From Acidobacteriaceae bacterium TAA 166 (GTDB lineage Bacteria; Acidobacteriota; Terriglobia; Terriglobales; Acidobacteriaceae): a DNA stretch of 64,000 bases. Of the stretch, positions 7,430-16,870 are shown piece after piece; the first letter of the stretch is position 1; every line of letters starts with the position of its first letter. The notes under the pieces were generated by a model, which saw only the letters and a program-made list of their open reading frames with translations, was not told where the DNA came from and made no database searches. The translations under genes were made by a program, and so were the position numbers. The DNA is taken from contig ATWD01000001.1 of the NCBI GenBank assembly GCA_000421065.1, forward strand, positions 1,604,001 through 1,668,000. Reading direction: 5' to 3'.

Positions 7430-10072
7430 ATGTTCGGAAAGAACAAACAGAGAGAACGGGAACTCGACGAACCAGCCGTCTGCGATCTGCTCCCGATCCG
7501 CGATTTTGTCGACAACCTGATGGTCCGGACGAATGGTGCGTTTGTTGCAGGCTTCCGGCTTCAGGGTGCGATGAGTTACTTCGCCGATGACGAAGGGCGC
7601 AACGAAAAAAAACGGCATCTCGAAGCCCTGCTCCGCACGATTCCCGAAGAGAGTATGCGCCTGCAGTTCCGGTTCGAAGTGGCCGAGGATCTCGGATCTC
7701 TTCTCGACGACTACCAGAAAGTGACGCGCAGCCAACGTGAGGGCGTCCTGGCTCTCGAGCGCGAACGCATCGCAATGTGGCGGCAGAAGGAGGCCGCAGG
7801 TATCTACCTCCGCCGCATGACGCATGCCTACTGTGTCTGGGATGCGGACAGGCACCACCAGATCATGGCCGAAGGGGGCGGCAAACGAGTGCAGCGGCAA
7901 GGGAGCCAGTCCTTCAGCCTGTCCACGCAAAAGCAGATTGAGCGCACTCTTAAGGAACATCTCGATCTCACCAATGAGTACGAAAGTATCCTGAACGGAA
8001 TCGAGTCCGCCTTCCGCTCGGCCGGTCTCGAGCCTCGGCGAATGTCTGAAGACGAGCTATTTCTGGAAAGCAAACGGGCTCAGGCTCCGCTGGCTCCAGA
8101 CTTTGCCCCGCTACGGAAATACCCGGTCTCCGAGCGTTTCATCAGCCCCAGAGAACAGGCCGCAAACGGCAGTATCCTCAACCAGACCGAGACGTACATC
8201 AATGTCGACGGGCTCCTCTGGGGCGTGATCACCCTCCGCAATACGCCGGAAGCGACGTACCCCGGCATCCTCCGTGACCTCCTGACCTCGGGGATCCCGA
8301 TGGTGATCTCCGCGCAGGTCGTCATCCCCAACCAGGTTAAGGTGCTCGACCAGTACAAGAAGCGCCATAAGAAGATGCGAGCGGCCCAGCTCGACTCCAA
8401 AGGGAATGTCCGTATCGATGTGGCGGCACAAGTGGCCGAAGCGGAGCTGCTGCGGATTCAGCAGGAGATCATTGCCAGTTCTACGAAGACCGCGAAGCTA
8501 AGCCTTACCGTGGCAATCCGGACCTCGAAACCCGCTTATACCCAGTCTGAGTATGAACAGGCAGAGCGTGAGATCCAGCGCAGGAGCCAGCAGGTCCTTC
8601 ACATCTTCAGCCGTATGAATGGCGCGCGCGGTTTTGCCGAAGACAAGGCGAAGCTGCGGCTCTACATAAATGGACTTCCGGGAATGATCGACCTGGATAA
8701 GCGCGATCACGACCTGTTGACGACGCACGCTGCCGACCTTCTCCCCATCGAAATGCCCTGGGAGGGCACACCGCGCTCTCCCCTCATGCTCTTTGAAACC
8801 CCCTATCGCCAGCTTGTTCCGTTCTCTCCCTTCGACCCGAATCTGTCCGACGCGAACATGCTGATTGCCGCAGGGACGGGACATGGAAAGAGCATGTTGA
8901 TGGGCCAGATGCTTCTGCAGGCGGCGCGAGAAGACAACCTGGTCTCGATCCTCGAACGCGGAGACTCCTATCGTTCGATGGTCGAATACATGGACGGACA
9001 GATGATCAGCGTCGCTCTCGATTCGGAGCACACGATCAATGCCTGGGACCTGCAACCGGGAGAGAGAGAACCGTCCAAAGAACAGGTTGCACTCTTGAAG
9101 AATCTCGGGCGCTTCATGATTGGAGAGTCTGCAGATGCGGATTCAGAGTTGCTGGATCATGTTTTGCTCGATTCGATCCGGCGCACGTACACACGGACCG
9201 CGATGCGGCCGTCCAACCCGATCCCCGTATTTTCGGACTTGCACGACGAACTCGAATACTACCAGGACGACAGTGAACGCGTCGTTGCGGAGGCACGGCT
9301 CGCGGCAACCAAGCTGCGTAGCTGGGTCAACGACGGAGTCTATGCCAACCTGTTCGACCGCCATACCAATCTCAAACTCACCTCTCCCTGGGTCTACTTC
9401 GATGTCGAGAAACTGAAGGACGATCCCCGTCTCAATCAGGCGATGAGTTTGCTGATTGCCCATGTGACGACGAAACGAGCCGAGGGAAAGACGAGCCAGC
9501 GCAGCATCACCGCTCTTGAGGAACTCTGGAATCTGCTAAAGTCTGCTCATCTCGGGCCGGTCGCCGAACAACTGTGGCGCACAGCCCGCAAGCGCAATGG
9601 CAGTGTTGCCGGCATCTCGCAGGCGGTAGAAGACATTACCGGGCCGGTCCATGCGCCAAACCCATTCGGCGCTGCCATCGTCGAGAACACGGCCACAAAG
9701 ATTATCGGGCGGCAGACTGGCAACCTCGATGTGCTGCGCCATTTCCTCCACCTGAATGACACCACGATCAATGAGATTCGCAAGCTGGGGATGGCCGAGA
9801 AAGGCAAGCGAAGCGACTTCGTGGTTGCCATCGGAGAAAAATCCGAGACCACCCACAGCTTTCGCGTGGTGCTCCCGCCGCTTGAGTACTGGATTCTGAC
9901 CACCTTCCCGAGGGAGAAGTGGTATCGCGCATGGTGGCTCCGGAAGCACGAGAACCTTTCGCTGCACGCGCGGTACCTGATGCTCGCCGAGCGGTATCCG
10001 CAGGGGCTCGCTCAGTTGGACATGCTGCCTGAAGAACGCTCGGGAGAGGTATATGAGGGGGTAGCCGCATGA
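7430..10072 (+). CDS. virB4: VirB4/TrbE-family secretion ATPase
   Basis: This is the large conserved ATPase that powers type IV secretion. At 880 residues it has the usual size. The N-terminal half carries the VirB4 domain. Walker A is AGTGHGKSM at residues 481-489. The Walker B region reads ITALEELW near residue 697, with glutamates where many relatives have D-E. Downstream blocks such as RKRNGSVAGISQAVED and ENTATKIIGRQ match the C-terminal ATPase core of the family. The gene follows virB3 closely and ends in an ATGA overlap with the TrbJ-like gene. Confidence 0.95.
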   Translation: MFGKNKQRERELDEPAVCDLLPIRDFVDNLMVRTNGAFVAGFRLQGAMSYFADDEGRNEKKRHLEALLRTIPEESMRLQFRFEVAEDLGSLLDDYQKVTRSQREGVLALERERIAMWRQKEAAGIYLRRMTHAYCVWDADRHHQIMAEGGGKRVQRQGSQSFSLSTQKQIERTLKEHLDLTNEYESILNGIESAFRSAGLEPRRMSEDELFLESKRAQAPLAPDFAPLRKYPVSERFISPREQAANGSILNQTETYINVDGLLWGVITLRNTPEATYPGILRDLLTSGIPMVISAQVVIPNQVKVLDQYKKRHKKMRAAQLDSKGNVRIDVAAQVAEAELLRIQQEIIASSTKTAKLSLTVAIRTSKPAYTQSEYEQAEREIQRRSQQVLHIFSRMNGARGFAEDKAKLRLYINGLPGMIDLDKRDHDLLTTHAADLLPIEMPWEGTPRSPLMLFETPYRQLVPFSPFDPNLSDANMLIAAGTGHGKSMLMGQMLLQAAREDNLVSILERGDSYRSMVEYMDGQMISVALDSEHTINAWDLQPGEREPSKEQVALLKNLGRFMIGESADADSELLDHVLLDSIRRTYTRTAMRPSNPIPVFSDLHDELEYYQDDSERVVAEARLAATKLRSWVNDGVYANLFDRHTNLKLTSPWVYFDVEKLKDDPRLNQAMSLLIAHVTTKRAEGKTSQRSITALEELWNLLKSAHLGPVAEQLWRTARKRNGSVAGISQAVEDITGPVHAPNPFGAAIVENTATKIIGRQTGNLDVLRHFLHLNDTTINEIRKLGMAEKGKRSDFVVAIGEKSETTHSFRVVLPPLEYWILTTFPREKWYRAWWLRKHENLSLHARYLMLAERYPQGLAQLDMLPEERSGEVYEGVAA

Positions 10073-10842
10073 GGTGGCCTATACCCACGCGCGTAGTTGT
10101 GCGTTCGATCACAGCAATCCTGTGTCTCGCACTCCTGATTCCAACGGAAGCCCACGCCGGAATCCTCGACATCTTCAGTTCGATTGAGTCGACGATCAAC
10201 AAGACGATTGGTCAGGCGCTCACTGACATACGAACTGTACAGACGCAGGTCCAAACCCTGTACAAAGAAGTGCTCTGGCCGATCGCAGCAATCAATCAGG
10301 CACAGTCGTTCATCAACAGCACGATTCAGACCTACCGCGGCTGGATGAACACGGTCTACAAGCTTCCGATCTCGAGCGCGCAACTGAGCAATCCCAGGCA
10401 GTTCGAATCGCTCTTCCTGGGCGGGAATGCGGCCAGCTTATCCCAGATGAGGACGGGCTACACCACGACGTATGGAGCGCTTCCCGCGACGAACAACGCT
10501 CCGTCTTCCACGCTGCAAATCGTAGACATGAACGATGCGCTCGCGAAAGACGCGCTGGCCCAGTCCATGGCCTCGGATCAGGCGAATACGCAGATGCTGT
10601 CCCTCGCCGACCAGATGGAGAGCACAGCCTCGACATCTGCACCCGGCTCTTCCTCTTACCTCACGGCCAGTGCGCTGACCGCAACCCTCCAAACCCAGGC
10701 GTTCCAGTTAAAGCTGCTGGCTTCGCAACTGCGAGAGGAGTCGGCCCAGCTGGCTCACCAGAATGCGCGGCTCAAGCAATCGATCGCAAACCGCAATCAG
10801 CTCAACCAGAACCTGCAGCAGATGTTGTCAACGGGTCGCTGA
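10069..10842 (+). CDS. trbJ: TrbJ/VirB5-like exported protein, copy 1
   Basis: TrbJ/VirB5 proteins are periplasmic and help pilus assembly and cell contact. This one (257 residues) has a signal peptide ending AHAG near residue 29 and a mostly helical body. The family-like segment SSAQLSNPRQFESLFLGG lies at about residue 102, with YGALPAT soon after, and the C-terminus is a Gln/Asn-rich coiled coil ending NQNLQQML. It is a clear paralogue of the gene at 11042. Confidence 0.8.
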   Translation: MRWPIPTRVVVRSITAILCLALLIPTEAHAGILDIFSSIESTINKTIGQALTDIRTVQTQVQTLYKEVLWPIAAINQAQSFINSTIQTYRGWMNTVYKLPISSAQLSNPRQFESLFLGGNAASLSQMRTGYTTTYGALPATNNAPSSTLQIVDMNDALAKDALAQSMASDQANTQMLSLADQMESTASTSAPGSSSYLTASALTATLQTQAFQLKLLASQLREESAQLAHQNARLKQSIANRNQLNQNLQQMLSTGR

Positions 10843-10853
10843 AAGGACTTCAC

Positions 10854-11045
10854 ATGACCGTCCTCAAACATCGTCTCCTTCCTTTCGTGGTCATCGCCGC
10901 CGTCATTGCAATGGTGGCCACACGCCCCAGGGCCGTTGTCCAGTCAGGCACTGCGCTCGTCGACGCGTGTGATCGCATCACGGACAAGATCTCCCACCTT
11001 CTCACGCCGCCGATGCGTTGCCCTTGGAGTCAGGAGTGCATATGA
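10854..11045 (+). CDS. small exported protein between two TrbJ-like genes (TrbK-position)
   Basis: This encodes 63 residues. A hydrophobic N-terminal helix (LLPFVVIAAVIAMVA) is followed by a short soluble tail with three cysteines. There is no lipobox. GAAAGGA sits ahead of the ATG and the stop overlaps the next start (ATGA). In IncP trb operons the entry-exclusion protein TrbK follows TrbJ, so an analogous role is possible, but no sequence similarity can be shown. Confidence 0.55.
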   Translation: MTVLKHRLLPFVVIAAVIAMVATRPRAVVQSGTALVDACDRITDKISHLLTPPMRCPWSQECI

Positions 11046-11869
11046 CCATGCAACCACAACCCACTTCTCTATCGAACGGCGCTCGCAAGGTACTGACACA
11101 GATTCTGATGCCAAGCGGAGTCTGGTTGTTGGTCGCGCTGGTGCTCCTAAGACCGGTTCCTGCCCATGGTCAATTCGGAATTGATATTGCGGCGATTGAG
11201 GCCGGACTGCAAGCCGTTCAAAAGGCACTGCAGAATTCGGTGGGTACGCCCCTCCAGCAGATTCAGAGCGCGGAGAAGGACTGGATGCAGTTCCAGCAGA
11301 CAGTCGTTTATTCGCAACAGGCGATCAATCAGGCAAAGAACATGGTCGCCAGCCTCGCGAACCCCATGCAACAGATGAATCAGATGTTCTCGATGAACTA
11401 TTCGAGCGCCCAGCTACCAAACCCGCAGACGTTTGAACGACAACTCCTCTCGGGAGACCCCAACCAGATCGCTAATCTCGGAACGACATTCCACCAGGTT
11501 TACGGGACCCTGCCCGCCACGACGCAGGCGCCCACCAACGTTCAGAACTCGATTGATATTACAGACGCCGAGGCACAGGACGGTTTCAAGAAGGCGATTC
11601 AGTACGATGCCCTTGCTCAGAGAGAGCTTGAGGTTGCTCAGCAGATTCAGCAGCAGATCCAGCAGGCCGCCCCAGGCTCCGCTCCGATCCTCGAGGCAGA
11701 AGCAGCCTCGTGGGTTGTTCGTGCCAATGCCTACACCCAGTCAGCCATGGCAGAGATGATGCGCGTACGCAGTGCCGGTGTCGCTAACCAAAGTACGGCA
11801 CTCAAGGCCGCTTCGAGCGCCCGAGTCAATACAAACCAGAACGTACTCCAGATGCTCCAGGCAAGGTGA
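11042..11869 (+). CDS. trbJ: TrbJ/VirB5-like exported protein, copy 2
   Basis: This 275-residue paralogue of the 10069 gene shares the blocks SSAQLPNPQTFE, YGTLPATTQAP and a C-terminal NTNQNVLQMLQ. A signal sequence spans about residues 20-40 and ends near AHG. Long helical Gln-rich stretches (AQQIQQQIQQ) suggest a coiled coil. The start at 11042 is chosen because of the ATGA overlap with the preceding small gene; an ATG at 11048 is also possible. Confidence 0.8.
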   Translation: MTMQPQPTSLSNGARKVLTQILMPSGVWLLVALVLLRPVPAHGQFGIDIAAIEAGLQAVQKALQNSVGTPLQQIQSAEKDWMQFQQTVVYSQQAINQAKNMVASLANPMQQMNQMFSMNYSSAQLPNPQTFERQLLSGDPNQIANLGTTFHQVYGTLPATTQAPTNVQNSIDITDAEAQDGFKKAIQYDALAQRELEVAQQIQQQIQQAAPGSAPILEAEAASWVVRANAYTQSAMAEMMRVRSAGVANQSTALKAASSARVNTNQNVLQMLQAR

Positions 11870-11875
11870 GAGGTC

Positions 11876-13042
11876 ATGAATCCGAGCAGCCAATATTTCT
11901 GGGCACAAGCGTTGCAATCGGCGCTCAATGGGATCAACTCGAGCAATCTCATCGGCGTTCTCTCGGGAGTAGGGTATGCCGTCCTGCTGCTGAGTTTCCT
12001 CTGGGGTGTTTACGAATCCTTCCTGCAAGGCGGCGACGTGCGAGGCTTTGCTATCAGTCTGATGAAGTATGGCGTCACAACCCTCGTTATCCAGCACTGG
12101 AGTCAGGTCTTTCAGGATGCGGTCAACGGGTTCGGCGACATCGCCGCCACCATCATCCAGAACTCCGTCAACCTCGATCTCACCAAGAGCTGGACCCAGC
12201 AGCTCCAGACCTATCTCTCGCAGCAAAGCTCCACGGGACTCAGCAATGGACTTCAGGCAATCTGGAACACGGACGGTGCTATTGAAACAGCAGTCATCAA
12301 CCTGTTGCTCACCTTGGTCTCGGTCGCGATCTGGCCGCTCTGTGTTGAGGTCTTTGCTCTTCTCTATTCGCTCTGGGGCTGTGTGCTCTACTGCATCGGA
12401 CCGCTGGTCCTCGCCTTGATGCCGAGCATGGGATTTAGCCGCATCACCAAAGGCTACATTCAGAACGTCCTGATCTGGAATATGTGGGTCATTCTGCTCG
12501 CGATCCTCTGGGCAATGCTTTGGGCTATGAATCTTACTTCCGTCGATACGGTGCTCAACACAGACGGACTGCTCGGCTACCTCCAAGGGGTAAATGCAAC
12601 CCTGCTTGTGTCCATCTCCACATTGCTTCTCTCGATCTGCACTCTTCTTATCCCATTCGTGGCCCAGTACATCCTGCACGGCGAGTTCGGCCCTGTGGGA
12701 AGAACCGCAATGATGCTGTTCAGAACGCTTGCTACCGCGGCAAAGGGGCTGGCCTTCGCGGGTGCCGGCGCTGCTGCCGCTGGAGCGGGTGCAGGGGCAT
12801 CGGGCTTTGGCGGCGCTATCGGGGGAGGCTACGGCGGGCTTGTCCCCGCGGGCATGTCGGGTGGAGCAAGCGGAGGTTCTTTCAGCATCGACGGCGCGCC
12901 CTTGCTGGGTGGCGGTTCCGGCGGCAGCCGGTTCTCCTTGCCGCCTTCGGAGACGCCTCCCCCGGACAGCGGAACGCGATATTTCCCGAGGAATGGAGGG
13001 GGAGGCGGTCCCCTCCGTTTGCCTCCACCTGCCAGTGCATGA
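11876..13042 (+). CDS. trbL: TrbL/VirB6-family polytopic channel protein
   Basis: TrbL/VirB6 is the polytopic inner-membrane part of the transfer channel. The 388-residue protein has at least six hydrophobic segments (for example around residues 25-45, 140-185, 200-225 and 245-265). Its C-terminal soluble tail from about 290 is very rich in Gly, Ala and Ser, which is typical for TrbL. It begins 7 bases after the TrbJ-like gene. Confidence 0.85.
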   Translation: MNPSSQYFWAQALQSALNGINSSNLIGVLSGVGYAVLLLSFLWGVYESFLQGGDVRGFAISLMKYGVTTLVIQHWSQVFQDAVNGFGDIAATIIQNSVNLDLTKSWTQQLQTYLSQQSSTGLSNGLQAIWNTDGAIETAVINLLLTLVSVAIWPLCVEVFALLYSLWGCVLYCIGPLVLALMPSMGFSRITKGYIQNVLIWNMWVILLAILWAMLWAMNLTSVDTVLNTDGLLGYLQGVNATLLVSISTLLLSICTLLIPFVAQYILHGEFGPVGRTAMMLFRTLATAAKGLAFAGAGAAAAGAGAGASGFGGAIGGGYGGLVPAGMSGGASGGSFSIDGAPLLGGGSGGSRFSLPPSETPPPDSGTRYFPRNGGGGGPLRLPPPASA

Positions 13043-13058
13043 CGAGAGGAGATAGATC

Positions 13059-13814
13059 ATGAGCTCAACTCAGACGACGCCGTATTCCGAGCAGGGGCAA
13101 CTCAGCCTCAGTCGCAGTTATGTCCGCGACGGGATGATGCGCGCCTATGCCAATCGCTTCGCGCTCCTGGCGATCGTCAATGGCGCAGTTGCCCTCATCT
13201 GCCTTGCGTTCGCGATCTATGTTCGCCTCCAACCGGTGACTCTCATCCGCGTCGCTCCCAACGGTGAGCCCACGGTCATTCAGGGACGATCGCCCTTCAA
13301 GAAGCCTACTCCTGCAGAACTTGCAAATGCGGCGACGTCTCCCGAACCCCAGGACTACGAGAAGGAGCGCCTTGTTCGAGATTTCCTGGACGATTACCTG
13401 AATTACGACTTCAACAACGTTCGAGATCGATGGATCTCCGCCCTGAATCTGGCGAACGACACCCTTAGCAGGTCCGCTGTAGACGTAATCAAAAAAGAGG
13501 ATCGCGTCGGTCAGGTGCGCAATGGCCAGGTGCGCTCGACCTTCGTGATACGCGAGATAGAGCCCTCCAAACAAGATCCTTTGGTCTACACCGTCTATGG
13601 CATCCGCAACGTGTACCGGATCGACGGCACACAAGAAGTCGCCGAACAGATGGTGAATCGCTACATCATCCGGCTTGCTCTTGTGGACCGGAAGACGGAC
13701 CCGCGAGGTATCGAGATCGGCGACTACCAGGAGATGCAACTTGAGGGCGAACGGAAGGAGCCGCAGTTTCCAGCAGATACGGCCGGAATCGGCTCCAGTC
13801 AGCCCAATCCATGA
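13059..13814 (+). CDS. trbF: TrbF/VirB8-family assembly protein
   Basis: VirB8/TrbF is a bitopic inner-membrane assembly factor. This 251-residue protein has a short cytoplasmic start, one membrane helix at about residues 32-52, and a periplasmic domain with the family-like RDFLDDYLNYDFNNVRDRW and YTVYGIRNVYRIDG segments. It follows trbL by 16 bases with GAGGAGA before the ATG. Confidence 0.85.
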   Translation: MSSTQTTPYSEQGQLSLSRSYVRDGMMRAYANRFALLAIVNGAVALICLAFAIYVRLQPVTLIRVAPNGEPTVIQGRSPFKKPTPAELANAATSPEPQDYEKERLVRDFLDDYLNYDFNNVRDRWISALNLANDTLSRSAVDVIKKEDRVGQVRNGQVRSTFVIREIEPSKQDPLVYTVYGIRNVYRIDGTQEVAEQMVNRYIIRLALVDRKTDPRGIEIGDYQEMQLEGERKEPQFPADTAGIGSSQPNP

Positions 13815-13829
13815 ATCAAGGAGCGATCG

Positions 13830-14141
13830 ATGGAACCCACACAGGCTTTATCAGATTTGAGCGCAGGGAGCAGCAATGGAGCCAGCAATGATGAGAGAAG
13901 ACCCCGAAAAGCAAAACGCTCTTCCGGGGCTCCTAAGCCGTCAGAAGGCGCGCGCTTCTTTCTCGCTGCCGGCGAGATGGGGAAGGCAGATTCGCTCCCT
14001 GCGCTTGGCGAAGAGTTTCCCGATGGCGACAAAGCCCTTGTCGCCTCGTTCCAAAGGAATCTTCCGTTTTACCGCGTGGAGACGTGGAAGGCGCACGCGG
14101 AAAAGAAAGGCAGGAATATGGTGCTCCGACCGCACAACTGA
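13830..14141 (+). CDS. small soluble protein of unknown function
   Basis: This encodes 103 residues with a disordered basic N-terminal half (RRPRKAKRSSGAPKPSEG) and a compact C-terminal half (ALVASFQRNLPFYRVETWKA). AAGGAG at 13818-13823 supports the start. It closes the VirB2-VirB8 block. No family is recognised. Confidence 0.6.
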   Translation: MEPTQALSDLSAGSSNGASNDERRPRKAKRSSGAPKPSEGARFFLAAGEMGKADSLPALGEEFPDGDKALVASFQRNLPFYRVETWKAHAEKKGRNMVLRPHN

Positions 14142-14252
14142 CGACAGGTTCTTGTAGAGAAAGCACACGCAGAGTTTCTGCCTGTGTTCTTTCGCAAGCG
14201 ACCCGCGTTCTTGAGTAACGCGGGAATTTGTCGCTGACCGGTGCTTCCGCAC

Positions 14253-14273
14253 CTGGCCAGTACCACTGGCCAG
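14253..14273 (+). promoter_or_regulatory. perfect 9-bp hairpin in the polymerase leader
   Basis: CTGGCCAGT and ACTGGCCAG flank a 3-base ACC loop. There is no T-tract, so it is not a standard terminator. It lies about 90 bases before the start of the putative RNA polymerase gene. Two other hairpins with an ACC loop core occur nearby, at 16899 and 17252. Confidence 0.65.
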
Positions 14274-14361
14274 GCTAGGACACCGGAGAACAGCAACTCT
14301 CCCTTGTTCTCGTCACGGCCAGTTTCATTCAACCGTAAACGGCGAACAAGGAGACAACACC

Positions 14362-16851
14362 ATGAAGCGTATGACGATGCTTGAGATTACACGCGAAGGC
14401 AAGATCATTGAACGGCTCCCGGAGAATGATTCCGAAGGAGTCCTCGACGGCACCTTGCTCAACACAATGTACCCGGACATCCATGTGGCAATGGTTAGCC
14501 TGCCGCAGGGATTTCTCGATATTCACGAAGAGTCCGCATTTTCCGGAAAATTCGATCTGATCGAACATAACGGAGTCCGTTATCAGCTGGCTGGCGGATC
14601 AGGATCGGTGAAGAATCGCAAGTATTACTTCGTCGATGAGGATCACCGAGACCGGATCGCGGAGCGTTTCCAGCGTTGGCCGGAAGCTCTGATCACGTAT
14701 CTCGGAATCCTGGTCAGCCCCTGCAAATCGATCGTGCAGGACAACGTCAGAGTGCTCATCGTGCAGGACGGCACGTATGGTACGAATGCGGACCGTTCAT
14801 GGTTCAGCGAAAGGTATGGCAGCCAATTCGGGATGTTGCCGCGCAGGCTCTATCAATTCCGGATGGGCTTCCTCGAAATCATGAATGCCAAGGGAAGCGC
14901 CAAGATCATGGATAACGATGTCGCGGATTTTCTCGGCGTCGATATCATTCTTCCCGAAAGCTGCATTAAACCCGCATCGGAAGCTGAGATCGACGAGGCT
15001 GGGTTCGCTGTACAGACCCATGTCACGGCCGGGATCAGAGAGGTTTCCAGGATGCTTACCTTCGAGGGAAGCTACACGGTGGTCGTGCATGCTCCGCGCG
15101 AATCGGTACAGATGGAGATCATCCCAGAGGCACGGATGTCGATTCGCAAGGTCAATGCGGCGTTCACGGCTCGCAATCATCCTGAGCTCGTCGAGTTATT
15201 GGGAAGACGTGTTCCTACTGACGAGGACGAACAGGAGGAAGAACCTGCGAAGGAGAAAACCCTCGAGCGCACGGTCGAAGCGGTGCTACTCGCTGACGGT
15301 AGCGGCGAGTTGACCCGGCATCCGTATATGCACCAGCAACTCAACAAGATGCTCGCGCACTGGGCCTACAAGACTCTCACCGGAGGAGGTATGGAGTTGC
15401 CGGCGTTTGCCCTGGCAGACGACGGTTACATCTTCCTCCACCAGGGGCGTCTCTGCTGTGGCTCCGATTGGCTGCCTCAGGATACGGCTATTACGGCGAT
15501 CTCCTCACCGTTTGGTCTATGCGGGCGACACCCAATCCGCATGCGTGAGGATCTGCTCCCGCTGCTTTTTTTGCATACGGATGAAGTGGCAAAGAGGTTG
15601 ATCGAGCGCGAAGGAATTGATGCCGTAGAAGCACATCGGATCGCACGCGATCAGATCTGCCTTCAGGGTGTCCTTGTCCTGCACTCTCAAACAGCAAAGC
15701 GCTTCGCCGGCGATTTCGATTTCGACCTTGTCTTCGTCATCGACGGAATGAAGTACGAGCGCTTCGTTGCCTGGCGGTTCAATCTGAATGAAAGACCTCC
15801 GATTCAGAAGGACAAACAGGAGAAATCGCATTCTCCATGGTTCAACTTTGAGGACACCGCGATCGAGGCGGGAGGAAACAAGATTGGGTTGATTACCAAT
15901 CTGAAGATCTCCTGTGCCGCAGCGGGACGCGAAGACCTCGAACACGAACTGGTGGGGGAGCAGCAAAAGGAGATTGATTCGCTCAAGTGGGGAGTACGCG
16001 CCAACATGAAGCGGATCAAAGAAATCCAGAAGGAAGTCCCGATGGCCCCCTGGCTCCAACTCAAATGGGCGGAGAAGATCACCGATTTTCCCGATCAGCT
16101 TGAGGTTCTGCCGACGGATGTCATCGGCAACATGTACAACGAGCTTCGCCCGGATCTCAAGGCGATGCTTTATGAACCATTGCCCATCCGCTTCTTCCGG
16201 GGACTGATCAAGGGTAATCAGCCCACGATCGCCATGTTCAAAGAAGCACGGATGATCAATGCGATGTACGGCGCGGCCTACCAACCTCTGATCGCCGACG
16301 TTGAAAAAGCCAAGCAACGCGTCGCCAATGCGGACAAGAAATACAACGCCGTTAAGGCCGAGACAGATGCGGAACTCGCTCTGCTCAAGGCCAAGGGCAA
16401 ATCCTCGAAAGGCAAGGCAGGAGCACAGGATTCAGAAAGGCGGTCCTTGCTCTGGGAGAAACGAGGTACTGCGTACGAGAACCTCAGAGATGCAAGGGCT
16501 AAGTATCAGGACCAGATGGAACGTTACCAATCCAAGGCATCCCAGCTCTCGAAGATCATTCGCGATTGGGGCAATGGAAAGACAGAACACCGTCGTGCCT
16601 GGGCCGAGGCAGTACATCAGGCTGTTTGCCGCGGTACAGGTAAAGGAGCCGTTCTGTTCCTGGCATTTCCACAGGAAGCCGTCGATCTGATCGCCGAACG
16701 TACCGGAGGCATCCGTACGGAGGTTTACAAGCCCAAGAATGCCGGAGTCGTGATCGTCGAGAAAGACAGGCTGTATTCCGTCAATGAAAAGGGCCGTCAA
16801 AAGTTTGTGCTTCGCTATGAAAGCGCAACACAAACCGTGCATTGGCGGTGA
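14362..16851 (+). CDS. putative single-chain two-barrel RNA polymerase (QDE-1/YonO superfamily)
   Basis: The proposed role is template-directed RNA synthesis. Blocks along the 829 residues match the order of the RdRP/YonO superfamily: GGSGSVKNRKYYF (78-90) in a first barrel, GRHPIRMREDL (388-398) like the R-x-P-x5-D element, and VLVLHSQTAKRFAGDFDFD (437-455). The last block ends in D451-x-D453-x-D455 at the place of the metal-binding DbDGD motif. NKIGLITN (506-513) and KEIDSLK (536-542) follow, like the later LG-x-isN and VD-x-x-K motifs. The usual Gly of DbDGD is Phe454. A charged coiled-coil region spans about 645-735. AAGGAG sits 8 bases before the ATG. The assignment is by eye; a nuclease or an inactive relative cannot be excluded. 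Confidence 0.65.
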   Translation: MKRMTMLEITREGKIIERLPENDSEGVLDGTLLNTMYPDIHVAMVSLPQGFLDIHEESAFSGKFDLIEHNGVRYQLAGGSGSVKNRKYYFVDEDHRDRIAERFQRWPEALITYLGILVSPCKSIVQDNVRVLIVQDGTYGTNADRSWFSERYGSQFGMLPRRLYQFRMGFLEIMNAKGSAKIMDNDVADFLGVDIILPESCIKPASEAEIDEAGFAVQTHVTAGIREVSRMLTFEGSYTVVVHAPRESVQMEIIPEARMSIRKVNAAFTARNHPELVELLGRRVPTDEDEQEEEPAKEKTLERTVEAVLLADGSGELTRHPYMHQQLNKMLAHWAYKTLTGGGMELPAFALADDGYIFLHQGRLCCGSDWLPQDTAITAISSPFGLCGRHPIRMREDLLPLLFLHTDEVAKRLIEREGIDAVEAHRIARDQICLQGVLVLHSQTAKRFAGDFDFDLVFVIDGMKYERFVAWRFNLNERPPIQKDKQEKSHSPWFNFEDTAIEAGGNKIGLITNLKISCAAAGREDLEHELVGEQQKEIDSLKWGVRANMKRIKEIQKEVPMAPWLQLKWAEKITDFPDQLEVLPTDVIGNMYNELRPDLKAMLYEPLPIRFFRGLIKGNQPTIAMFKEARMINAMYGAAYQPLIADVEKAKQRVANADKKYNAVKAETDAELALLKAKGKSSKGKAGAQDSERRSLLWEKRGTAYENLRDARAKYQDQMERYQSKASQLSKIIRDWGNGKTEHRRAWAEAVHQAVCRGTGKGAVLFLAFPQEAVDLIAERTGGIRTEVYKPKNAGVVIVEKDRLYSVNEKGRQKFVLRYESATQTVHWR

Positions 16852-16870
16852 TCAATAACCATCAACCGGT

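Noticed and set aside
6827..7960. A 377-residue minus-strand open frame
   Set aside because: It spans three plus-strand operon genes (6627, 7085 and virB4) in antisense and shows no motif.
11741..13060. A 439-residue minus-strand open frame
   Set aside because: It lies opposite trbL, whose membrane helices and operon position are convincing. The minus-strand product is of odd composition without domains.
14362..16851. Bacterial RNA polymerase beta' subunit relative or reverse transcriptase
   Set aside because: The motif D-F-D-F-D recalls the beta' NADFDGD, but the surrounding R-x-P-x5-D and KIG-x-x-TN elements fit the QDE-1/YonO branch better. No YxDD reverse-transcriptase motif is present.
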